64,000 nt of DNA from Citrifermentans bemidjiense Bem. Lineage in GTDB: Bacteria; Desulfobacterota; Desulfuromonadia; Geobacterales; Geobacteraceae. The stretch spans positions 4,282,001 through 4,346,000 of the forward strand of contig NC_011146.1 of the NCBI RefSeq assembly GCF_000020725.1, written 5' to 3'. A program made the position numbers and the translations under genes. Positions 36,157 to 42,676 of this stretch are shown one piece after another. The notes below the pieces were generated by a model that was given only the letters and a program-made list of their open reading frames with translations, did not search any database and was not told the origin of the DNA. Numbering within the stretch: the first letter of the stretch is position 1; each line of letters opens with the position of its first letter.

Positions 36157-37158
36157 TTACTTCCCAAGAAACGGCGAGAATACCATGTAGCTCACAAAGC
36201 CGACGCTTGCCGAGGCTGGTATGGTGATGACCCAGGCCGTGACGATGCGGGAGGCGACACCCCAGTTGACGGCGGAGATCCTCTTGGTCAGCCCCACCCC
36301 CAGGATGGACGAGGTGATCACGTGCGTGGTCGAGGTGGGAAGCCCCATGGCGGAAGCGCCCAGGATAACCGCCGCCGAAGCGGTCTCGACGCAGAAGCCG
36401 TGCACCGGCTGCAGCTTGACGAAATCGTGCCCCACCGTCTTGATGATCCTCCAACCGCCCGCCGCCGTGCCAAGACCCATGGCAACCGCACAGGAAAGCT
36501 TCACCCAGTTGGGAACCTCGAAGGTAGCGAGGCTGCCGTAGCTGACCAGCGCCATGGTGATGACCCCCATGGACTTCTGCGCGTCGGCAGTGCCGTGGGA
36601 GAAGGCCATGACGGCTGCGGAGAGGATCTGCAGCTTGCGGAACACCTTGTTGAGCGTGTAGGGGGCCTTGTTCCTGAAGGTCCACATCATGATGACCATG
36701 AAGAGAAAGCCGAAGAAGGCGCCGACCACCGGGGAGAGAATCAGCACGGTGATGATCTTCTTCAACCCGGCCCAGTGCAGCGCGGAGGTGCCGGCATGCG
36801 CCACGACCGAACCCGCCAGCCCGCCGATGATGGCGTGCGAGGAGGAGGAGGGAAGGCCGTAGTACCAGGTGATCAGGTTCCAGATGATCGCCCCCAGGAT
36901 CCCGGCCAGCACCACCACCTGGGTGATATTGTTGGCGTCCACGATCCCCTTCCCTATGGTCGCGGCCACCTTGGTCGAGATCATGGCCCCGACGAAGTTG
37001 AGGCCGGCAGCCATGAAGATGGCGGTCCTGACCGTGAGGGCGCGGGTGGAAACGCAGGTGGCGATGGCGTTGGCCGTATCGTGGAAGCCGTTTATGTAGT
37101 CGAACAGAAGCGCCGCGGCTATTACCGCAACCAGCAAGACTAATGTGACCTCAGGCAT
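36157..37158 (-). CDS. pit: PiT-family inorganic phosphate transporter
   Basis: A 333-residue PiT permease with about ten membrane segments. The two family repeats are visible: FDYINGFHDTANAIATCVST near the start and AFSHGTADAQKSMGVITMAL in the second half, each with a conserved acidic residue. GLPSSSSHAIIGGLAGSVV and GLPTSTTHVITSSILGVG are the paired signature segments. It imports phosphate, probably with H+ or Na+. The start overlaps the DUF47 gene by 8 bases, the usual pit pairing. A Pho box lies upstream of the pair. Confidence 0.95.
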   Translation of the reverse strand: MPEVTLVLLVAVIAAALLFDYINGFHDTANAIATCVSTRALTVRTAIFMAAGLNFVGAMISTKVAATIGKGIVDANNITQVVVLAGILGAIIWNLITWYYGLPSSSSHAIIGGLAGSVVAHAGTSALHWAGLKKIITVLILSPVVGAFFGFLFMVIMMWTFRNKAPYTLNKVFRKLQILSAAVMAFSHGTADAQKSMGVITMALVSYGSLATFEVPNWVKLSCAVAMGLGTAAGGWRIIKTVGHDFVKLQPVHGFCVETASAAVILGASAMGLPTSTTHVITSSILGVGLTKRISAVNWGVASRIVTAWVITIPASASVGFVSYMVFSPFLGK

Positions 37159-37768
37159 TTTTTACCACCACGCTTTCCAGGATGTTGGCTGCGTCCTCGC
37201 ATTTGTCCGTCGCGGTTTCCAGGGTCTCGTAAATCTCTTTCCATTTGATGAGCTGGATCGGGTCCTTCTCCTGGGCGAAGAGGCGGCTGATCGCCTCGCG
37301 GCAGACGCGGTCCGCTTCGTTCTCCAAGGCGTTTACCTCGATGCAGTAGGCGCTGATCGGCTCGAGCTTCCCGCCCAGGAGTGCCACCGTCTTGTCGATG
37401 GTCTGGCAGGACTTGAGGATGAGGAAGGCAAGTTCCTTCGATTCGGGGGTCGGCTTCTCTACGTTGTACATGACGAAGCGCTGCGCCGAAGCATCGATCA
37501 GGTCGAGGATGTCGTCCAGCGCCGAGGAGAGGGCGTAGATGTCTTCCCGGTCGAAGGGGGTGATGAAGCTCTTGTTCAGCTTTTTGATGATGTCGTGGGT
37601 GATGGTGTCGCCCTTGTGCTCGATCTCTTTGATCTTGCGCTGGCTCGCCACCGGGTCGTCGAAGTTGTCCAGCATGTCCTTCAAGAGTTGCGCACCCTCA
37701 ATGATGTTGTGAGACATGTCCCTGAACATGGCGAAAAACTTCTCTTCCTTCGGTATCAACCCAAACAT
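37151..37768 (-). CDS. DUF47 / PhoU-like regulator of Pit transporter
   Basis: A 205-residue helical protein of the DUF47 (PhoU-like) family, beginning MFGLIPKEEKFFAMFRDMSH. KIKEIEHKGDTITHDIIKKL, PFDREDIYALSSALDDILDL and the C-terminal VNALENEADRVCREAISRLF are the two PhoU-type helix signatures with acidic metal ligands. Such proteins are co-encoded with PiT transporters and thought to modulate them. GGAGGG precedes the ATG; a longer upstream frame would run through the Pho box and is rejected. Confidence 0.92.
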   Translation of the reverse strand: MFGLIPKEEKFFAMFRDMSHNIIEGAQLLKDMLDNFDDPVASQRKIKEIEHKGDTITHDIIKKLNKSFITPFDREDIYALSSALDDILDLIDASAQRFVMYNVEKPTPESKELAFLILKSCQTIDKTVALLGGKLEPISAYCIEVNALENEADRVCREAISRLFAQEKDPIQLIKWKEIYETLETATDKCEDAANILESVVVKNA

Positions 37769-37820
37769 TTCGTCCCTCCGAGTAGCGGCCTGCGGCCGAT
37801 TGTGTTCAAAACTCTGCACG

Positions 37821-37838
37821 TGTAACATATTTGTAACA
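37821..37838 (-). promoter_or_regulatory. Candidate Pho box
   Basis: On the minus strand TGTTACAAATATGTTACA: two identical heptamers TGTTACA with a 4-base AT spacer, the 11-bp periodicity of PhoB/PhoP sites. It lies 53 bases upstream of the DUF47-pit pair, which would fit induction at low phosphate. Confidence 0.65.
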
Positions 37839-37959
37839 AATATTAAACCATGAAATATGTAATGCACCTACTCTAATTAGTCCGGTTCCGTTTACCTCTT
37901 GATTTCTGTGCCGGTTTCGCTTATCGTGCCGAATCGTTTACCAACAGGGAGTTAGACGC

Positions 37960-38775
37960 ATGAACCCTCTACATGCCGCAATACTGGGAACGCTGCAGGG
38001 ACTGACCGAAGTCCTCCCCATCAGCAGCTCTGCCCATCTCATCTTGATCCCGAAATTCCTGAACTGGCCCGAGTCGGGACTCACCTTCGACGTTGCGCTC
38101 CATATCGGAACCTTCCTCGCCTTGGCCCTCTACTTCTGGCGCGACATTCTCGAGCTGACCGGCAACTTCGTAGCTGCCTGCCGCAGCGGGCTCAACACCC
38201 CGGCGCGGCGGCTTCCTTTTTACATCATTGCGGCCACCATACCCGCGGCGATAGCGGGAAAGATGCTGGAGGGGCCGATAGACGAGATGTTCCGCAAAAG
38301 CCCGGCGACCATAGCGGCGCTCCTCGTCTTTTTCGGCCTTGTGCTCGCTTTCGCCGACACCGCCGGCGCCAAGCGCTGGAGGGTGGACCGGCTCACCCTG
38401 AAGTGCGCCGTGGTGATCGGGCTGGCCCAATGCCTGGCACTGCTGCCGGGGGTCTCCCGCTCCGGGATCACCATCACGGCGGCCCTGCTTCTCGGCTTTC
38501 ACCGCGAGTCGGCGGCCCGCTTCTCCTTCCTCATCTCCCTTCCCATCGTAGCCGGCGCCGCCCTTTTGAAGGTGGGGCACCTGGTGCAGACGGGAATCCC
38601 CGCCGGCGAAGAGCTCCCGCTTCTGATCGGCATCTCCACCTCCGCCGTGTTCGGCTTTTTGAGCGTCGCTTTCCTGCTGAAGCTGGTGCAGCGCGACTCC
38701 CTCTACCCCTTCGTCTGGTACCGCATTATCGCCGGCGGCGGCGCCCTCGCCCTGATCTTCTTCCCTATCTTCTAG
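37960..38775 (+). CDS. uppP: Undecaprenyl-diphosphatase UppP (BacA)
   Basis: A 271-residue inner-membrane enzyme that recycles the lipid carrier for peptidoglycan and other envelope polymers. Marks are GTLQGLTEVLPISSSAHLIL with the E-x3-P-x-S-S-S-A-H motif, and LALLPGVSRSGITITAALLL with PGxSRSG, both needed for activity; both also relate to bacitracin resistance in other species. About eight hydrophobic segments are seen. AGGGAG precedes the ATG. It is divergent from the phosphate-transport pair. Confidence 0.97.
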   Translation: MNPLHAAILGTLQGLTEVLPISSSAHLILIPKFLNWPESGLTFDVALHIGTFLALALYFWRDILELTGNFVAACRSGLNTPARRLPFYIIAATIPAAIAGKMLEGPIDEMFRKSPATIAALLVFFGLVLAFADTAGAKRWRVDRLTLKCAVVIGLAQCLALLPGVSRSGITITAALLLGFHRESAARFSFLISLPIVAGAALLKVGHLVQTGIPAGEELPLLIGISTSAVFGFLSVAFLLKLVQRDSLYPFVWYRIIAGGGALALIFFPIF

Positions 38776-38832
38776 TTTTTGCTGCGCCTGGCAAACTCCC
38801 CCTCTTCGGTTATGATTGACCTTTGTTTTTTT

Positions 38833-38850
38833 CCGCCGGGTACCCGGCGG
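38833..38850. repeat. Perfect palindrome in the radC leader
   Basis: CCGCCGGGTACCCGGCGG is an 18-bp perfect palindrome that follows a run of seven Ts and ends next to the GGGAGG ribosome site of radC. It could sequester the site as an RNA hairpin or bind a dimeric protein. Confidence 0.6.
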
Positions 38851-38860
38851 GGGAGGTCAT

Positions 38861-39556
38861 ATGAGCGGCGGAATCAAGTGCTGGCCCGAGAAAGAGCGGC
38901 CTCGGGAGAAGCTCATGCAGCATGGAGTGTCGTTCCTCTCCGAGGCGGAACTCCTCGCCTTGATCCTGAAAAGCGGCGACGCAGCCAGCAGACGCAGCGC
39001 CCTCGATTTGGGGCGCGAGCTGATGCTCCAGTTCGGCTCGCTGAGCCTTTTGGCCGACGCCTCCTGCAGCGAGCTCCAGAAGGTGAAAGGGATCGGCCCC
39101 GCCAAGGCCACCTGTATCTTGGCGGCGCTCGACCTTGCCCGGCGCATCAAGGAAAGAGACCGCCGCCCCATCGAGTCACTCACCCGCTTCACCTCCGCGT
39201 CCCAAGTCTTCGAGCACCTGAACCCGGAATTCAGGGACAGGCACAAGGAGCAGTTCATGGCGCTGCTTCTGGACGGCAAGAACCGCATCATCTCCCGCGC
39301 CCAGATCTCTGAAGGGTCGCTGAACCAGAGCATCGTCCACCCCCGGGAAGTCTTCAACGTCGCGGTACGCCACTCAGCCGCCGCGATGATCCTTTTGCAC
39401 AACCATCCCACCGGAGACCCGGCACCAAGCCCCGAAGACATGGAAGTAACCCGCCGCCTGTGCGAGGCGGGACAGCTCTTGGGGATCAGGGTGCTGGACC
39501 ACATCATCATCGGCGAAAACGAGTTCTACAGCTTTGCGGAACACGGCCGGCTGTGA
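38861..39556 (+). CDS. radC: RadC-family JAMM protein
   Basis: A 231-residue RadC/YicR protein. An N-terminal UPF0758 helical part with a helix-hairpin-helix (LQKVKGIGPAKATCILAALD) is followed by the JAMM domain with ILLHNHPTGDPAPSPEDMEV (H-x-H, S, D) and an upstream glutamate in KEQFMALLLDGKNR. Despite its name, the role in DNA repair has not been upheld; the biochemical activity is unknown. Start 38861 follows GGGGGAGG. It shares the metal motif with the helicase fusion at 24634. Confidence 0.93.
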   Translation: MSGGIKCWPEKERPREKLMQHGVSFLSEAELLALILKSGDAASRRSALDLGRELMLQFGSLSLLADASCSELQKVKGIGPAKATCILAALDLARRIKERDRRPIESLTRFTSASQVFEHLNPEFRDRHKEQFMALLLDGKNRIISRAQISEGSLNQSIVHPREVFNVAVRHSAAAMILLHNHPTGDPAPSPEDMEVTRRLCEAGQLLGIRVLDHIIIGENEFYSFAEHGRL

Positions 39557-39772
39557 CTGCCGATATCCTCGCCATAATTCAAGGGGTTTACTTCCTGCTC
39601 CCCGGGCTCTGGCCGCTTTTCAGCATCAAGACCTTCATGGCCGTGACCGGACCGAAGACCGACCTTTGGCTGGTCAAGACGCGTCATCTCCCCCATCTAC
39701 CTGGCCGACGCCGCTGCGGAAGCGGCACTCATCGTCTGCTGGTTCGTCTTTTATTTCCTCAAAACAGCCTGA
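39553..39772 (+). pseudogene. Decayed small membrane-protein gene
   Basis: A frame beginning at GTG 39553 (overlapping the radC stop) reads TADILAIIQGVYFLLPGLWP, then LFSIKTFMAVTGPKTDLWLV and KT. After 39681 the sense continues only in the +1 frame as VISPIYLADAAAEAALIVCW, then FVFYFLKTA and a stop at 39772. Intact members of what I take to be the same family have about 40 more residues between those two blocks, so an internal deletion with a frameshift is the likely cause. The remaining parts are hydrophobic, suggesting a membrane protein of unknown role. Confidence 0.7.
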
Positions 39773-39784
39773 AAGGAGGTTCAC

Positions 39785-40255
39785 ATGCGCAAGACCATCA
39801 TCTCCCGCGAATCCCGCGAGGAACCCAGGAGCGGCACCAAGTGGCTCGATTTAGGGAACATTGCCAGCGTGGAAATCAGCTCCGAGGACCCGGCGCAGCC
39901 GATAGACGCAGCGCTCCAGCCGGTCGGGGCTCCAGGGTGGCGCGCGGCGGGACCGGGGCCGCAGATGATCCGGATTCTCTTCGATCAGCCGCAGCGTCTC
40001 TCCCGGATCTACCTCCTGATCGATGAAGAGCAGCTGCCAAGGACCCAGGAATTCGTGCTCCGCTGGTCCGCGGACGGGAAAAGCTTCCGCGAGATCGTGC
40101 GGCAGCAGTTCACCTTCTCCCCTCCCGGCACCACCGTCGAGCAGGAGGAATTCACGGTGGAGTTGGCCGGGGTGGCGGTGCTGGAGTTGGAGATCATGCC
40201 GGACATCTCGGGATCGGCGGCCCGCGCCTCCTTGGGGCGGCTTCTGCTGGCCTGA
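39785..40255 (+). CDS. Hypothetical protein with discoidin-like C-terminal part
   Basis: A 156-residue protein with AAAGGAGG before its ATG. No signal peptide or membrane segment is visible. The segment from about residue 55 (IRILFDQPQRLSRIYLLIDE, RTQEFVLRWSADGKSFREIV, then EEFTVELAGVAVLELEIMPD) resembles the beta-sandwich pattern of F5/8-type C (discoidin-like) domains, which often bind sugars. It lies 30 bases before the flavoprotein gene and is probably co-transcribed with it. The specific function is unknown. Confidence 0.75.
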   Translation: MRKTIISRESREEPRSGTKWLDLGNIASVEISSEDPAQPIDAALQPVGAPGWRAAGPGPQMIRILFDQPQRLSRIYLLIDEEQLPRTQEFVLRWSADGKSFREIVRQQFTFSPPGTTVEQEEFTVELAGVAVLELEIMPDISGSAARASLGRLLLA

Positions 40256-40285
40256 AAAGTCCCGGATCCGACAAAGGAGGCGCTC

Positions 40286-41635
40286 ATGCAGGAAACGGCG
40301 GATGTGCTGGTGATCGGGACGGGGACGGCGGGTTTCACCCTCGCGCTTGCCTGCCGCAAGGGAGGGCGGCAGGTCGCGGTGGTGGACGACAAGCCCTACG
40401 GCGGCACCTGCGGCCGCAACGGCTGCGAACCTGAGAAGTACCTGATGCAGGCGGCGCAGGTGGTGCATCTGACCCGGCAGATGTCGGGGCAGGGGATCAC
40501 CGTTCCCGCTGCCATGGACTGGCCCGCGCTGATCCGCTCCAAATCCGCTTTCAGCAACGGCGTGCCGGAGCGGACCGAGCGGGCTTTCCAGCAGGCGGGA
40601 ATCAAGATGTACTTCGGCACCGCCCACTTCCTCTCCCCCGAAACGGTCGCCATCGGCAGCGAGACCACCGTCCGCGCCGAAACCATCGTCATCGCCACCG
40701 GCGCCCGCCCCGCCCCCCTCGACTTCCCCGGTGCCGGCCTGGTGGTGGAAACCAGCGATTTCATGGAGATGAAGAACCTGCCGCGCCGCGTCCTGTTCAT
40801 CGGCGGCGGCTGCCTCGCGCTCAGCTTCGGGCACGTGGCGCGCGCAGCTGGGGCCGACGTTACCATCCTGCAGCGCGGCGAGCGGGTATTGAAGAATTTC
40901 GACCTGGAAATGGCGCAACTGGCGGCGAAGGCGGCCCGGGCCAGAGGCATCAACATAGTGACTGGAATAACCGCAGCCATGGCCGAGAAGGTCCAGGGCG
41001 CTTTCATGACCTACGGCAAGGGGGGATGCACCGAGGCCTTTCCCAGCGACCTCATCGTCAACACGTCGGGACGCATACCCGATCTCGACCCGGTCGACCC
41101 GGAGGCGGGCGCTGTGGCGAGGAGCGCACGCGGGGTGACGGTGAACGAGTTCCTGCAGAGCGTCAGCAACCCGCGCGTCTGGGCCATAGGCGATGCCTGC
41201 GACTCGCCATATCTGCTGTCAACCGTCGCGGACATGGAGGCGGAAGTCGCCGCCGACAACATCCTGACCGGCAACCGGCGGCGCCCCGACTACCAGGGAG
41301 TCCCCAGCATGGCGCAGGCGCAGCCTCCCCTATCCTTCGTAGGCCTCACCGAGGCACAGGCGAGGCAGTCGGGAAAGAAGTTCCGGATCAACCGGGGCTC
41401 CACCGATTCCTGGCCCTCGTCGCGCCGCATCGGTCAGCAGGGAGGCTTTTACAAGGTGCTCATCGAGGAAGAGACGGGAAAGATCCTGGGGGCGCATCTT
41501 TTGGGGCAAAACGCCGGCGAGACGATCAACATTTTCGCCCTGGCTCTCAAGTTCGGGATCAGCAACAGCGAATTGCGCCAGATCCTCTGGACCTACCCCA
41601 CCTTCATCTCAGACGTGAAAGACATGATCGAGTGA
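40286..41635 (+). CDS. Dihydrolipoamide-dehydrogenase-like flavoprotein, atypical
   Basis: A 449-residue FAD/NAD(P) disulfide-oxidoreductase-family protein. The FAD loop VIGTGTAGFTLA, the redox pair in GGTCGRNGCEPEK (C42 and C47), the second Rossmann GGGCLALSFG and the FAD-ribityl motif VWAIGDACDSPYLLS are clear. The dimer-interface catalytic His-Glu pair (normally HAHPTLSE) is replaced by WTYPTFISD, so proton transfer must differ from glutathione or lipoamide reductases. The substrate is unknown. AAAGGAGG precedes the start. Confidence 0.87.
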   Translation: MQETADVLVIGTGTAGFTLALACRKGGRQVAVVDDKPYGGTCGRNGCEPEKYLMQAAQVVHLTRQMSGQGITVPAAMDWPALIRSKSAFSNGVPERTERAFQQAGIKMYFGTAHFLSPETVAIGSETTVRAETIVIATGARPAPLDFPGAGLVVETSDFMEMKNLPRRVLFIGGGCLALSFGHVARAAGADVTILQRGERVLKNFDLEMAQLAAKAARARGINIVTGITAAMAEKVQGAFMTYGKGGCTEAFPSDLIVNTSGRIPDLDPVDPEAGAVARSARGVTVNEFLQSVSNPRVWAIGDACDSPYLLSTVADMEAEVAADNILTGNRRRPDYQGVPSMAQAQPPLSFVGLTEAQARQSGKKFRINRGSTDSWPSSRRIGQQGGFYKVLIEEETGKILGAHLLGQNAGETINIFALALKFGISNSELRQILWTYPTFISDVKDMIE

Positions 41636-41661
41636 ATACCCTGGCGGGAAAAAATGCGGAC

Positions 41662-41704
41662 AAAAAAAAGCGCCGAGACGAAAGGAGGGCTCCATCATCG
41701 GCGC
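41662..41704 (-). terminator. Candidate terminator on minus strand
   Basis: GCGCCGA and TCGGCGC pair across a 21-base loop that itself contains GGAGGGCTCC. On the minus strand the stem is followed by eight Ts. It would end transcripts coming from the DUF1318 lipoprotein gene, about 250 bases beyond that stop. Confidence 0.6.
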
Positions 41705-41739
41705 AAAGTAGGTTTTGTTTTGTGCTGCTGTCTTTACTA

Positions 41740-41913
41740 TTACAAGAGCGGTGCCAACTTCGACAGAAATGTCATTTTCACGTAACACACCGGTATAATT
41801 AGATAAAGCTGCAGCTCCTTCCTGACTCCCCAAAGCCAAGTAAAACCATTGATTGAACAGCTGACTAACAAACCTGTGCAGATTCCCAGAAAAAGTGGCG
41901 CATAAACAGGCAT
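41740..41913 (-). other. Possible small membrane ORF or gene remnant in 315-bp gap
   Basis: Between the flavoprotein and the DUF1318 gene lie 315 AT-richer bases. One minus-strand frame from an ATG at 41913 reads 57 residues with a hydrophobic stretch (MPVYAPLFLGICTGLLVSCS). It vaguely resembles LapA-type small membrane proteins. No ribosome site is seen and base use is unlike neighbouring genes, so it may be a remnant or chance. Nothing else is recognised in the gap apart from the terminator. Confidence 0.25.
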
Positions 41914-41950
41914 TTTCAACCATTCAACACATTGTTCAAATCTTGCACAG

Positions 41951-42631
41951 CTATTTCTGCACCCAACGGTCGTTCGGCAGCTGCGTCCACCACCCGGGCT
42001 GGGCGGCCTCCCTCTTGGTCTCGGCGAAGGTGACCGCGGCACGTGCCAGCACAAGGTTCAGCGCTTCCTTGGTCTCCTTTTGTTTCTGCAGCTTCAATAT
42101 CGCCTTGGCCATGCTCACCACCACGGTCTTCCGGCTCTGGTTCTCCGCTGCCAAGAGGCTCTCGTCCTGCGGCGCCAGTTTTCCCTTCGCCGTCGGGGGG
42201 GCTACCACCAGCCCCTGTTTCGAGATTCCTATCACGCCGCTGTTGAAAAGCGTGGTAAGCCTCGGGAGCCTGCTGCTCATCTCGTCATAGGCCTTCAACA
42301 CCTTCGGCATGCTGGAGAGCTCCACGGCCAGTGCCTCGGCCTCGGCATCGGTATCGGCCGCCCAGGCCTGCGCTACCAGCGACAGGGAGGGGACCCGGTC
42401 AAAGAGCCGGCTCTGGGGCCTTTGCTGTTCCAGCGGCGGCGGGGACACAGGCGCAGGCGGGGCGTTCACTCCGGCCGGCTTCTCGCCAGGTTTCAACAGC
42501 ATGTCGTCCAGCGACTTGTACGCCTCCTTGGCCGCCTTCTCAGGGAAATAGACGTTGACGGTGATCACGGCGCAGGCGCTGAAAAGGAAACAGGCCAGGG
42601 CCAAAAGCGATGTAAGCAGTCTGCCTTTCAT
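41951..42631 (-). CDS. DUF1318 lipoprotein (YnbE/YdbL-like)
   Basis: A 226-residue lipoprotein. The signal peptide ends in the lipobox FSAC, with the lipidated cysteine at residue 20, immediately followed by AVITVNVYFPEKAAKEAYKS. That motif resembles the short lipoprotein YnbE. After a proline-rich linker the C-terminal half (SSRLPRLTTLFNSGVIGISK, ESLLAAENQSRKTVVVSMAK and the end GWWTQLPNDRWVQK) matches the DUF1318/YdbL pattern. In E. coli, ydbH-ynbE-ydbL encode an inner-to-outer membrane phospholipid transport bridge with a lipoprotein partner and a periplasmic helper. Here the last two appear joined. It follows the AsmA-like gene by 45 bases. Confidence 0.8.
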   Translation of the reverse strand: MKGRLLTSLLALACFLFSACAVITVNVYFPEKAAKEAYKSLDDMLLKPGEKPAGVNAPPAPVSPPPLEQQRPQSRLFDRVPSLSLVAQAWAADTDAEAEALAVELSSMPKVLKAYDEMSSRLPRLTTLFNSGVIGISKQGLVVAPPTAKGKLAPQDESLLAAENQSRKTVVVSMAKAILKLQKQKETKEALNLVLARAAVTFAETKREAAQPGWWTQLPNDRWVQK

Positions 42632-42676
42632 GAGATACCTCCATTTCTTTTATTTACTTCCGGTTACGTTCACTAC

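Noticed and set aside
39460-40026. 188-residue frame across radC end and the next gene
   Set aside because: It joins the wrong frame of radC to part of the decayed gene; the GTG 39553 reading plus frameshift explains the sequence better.
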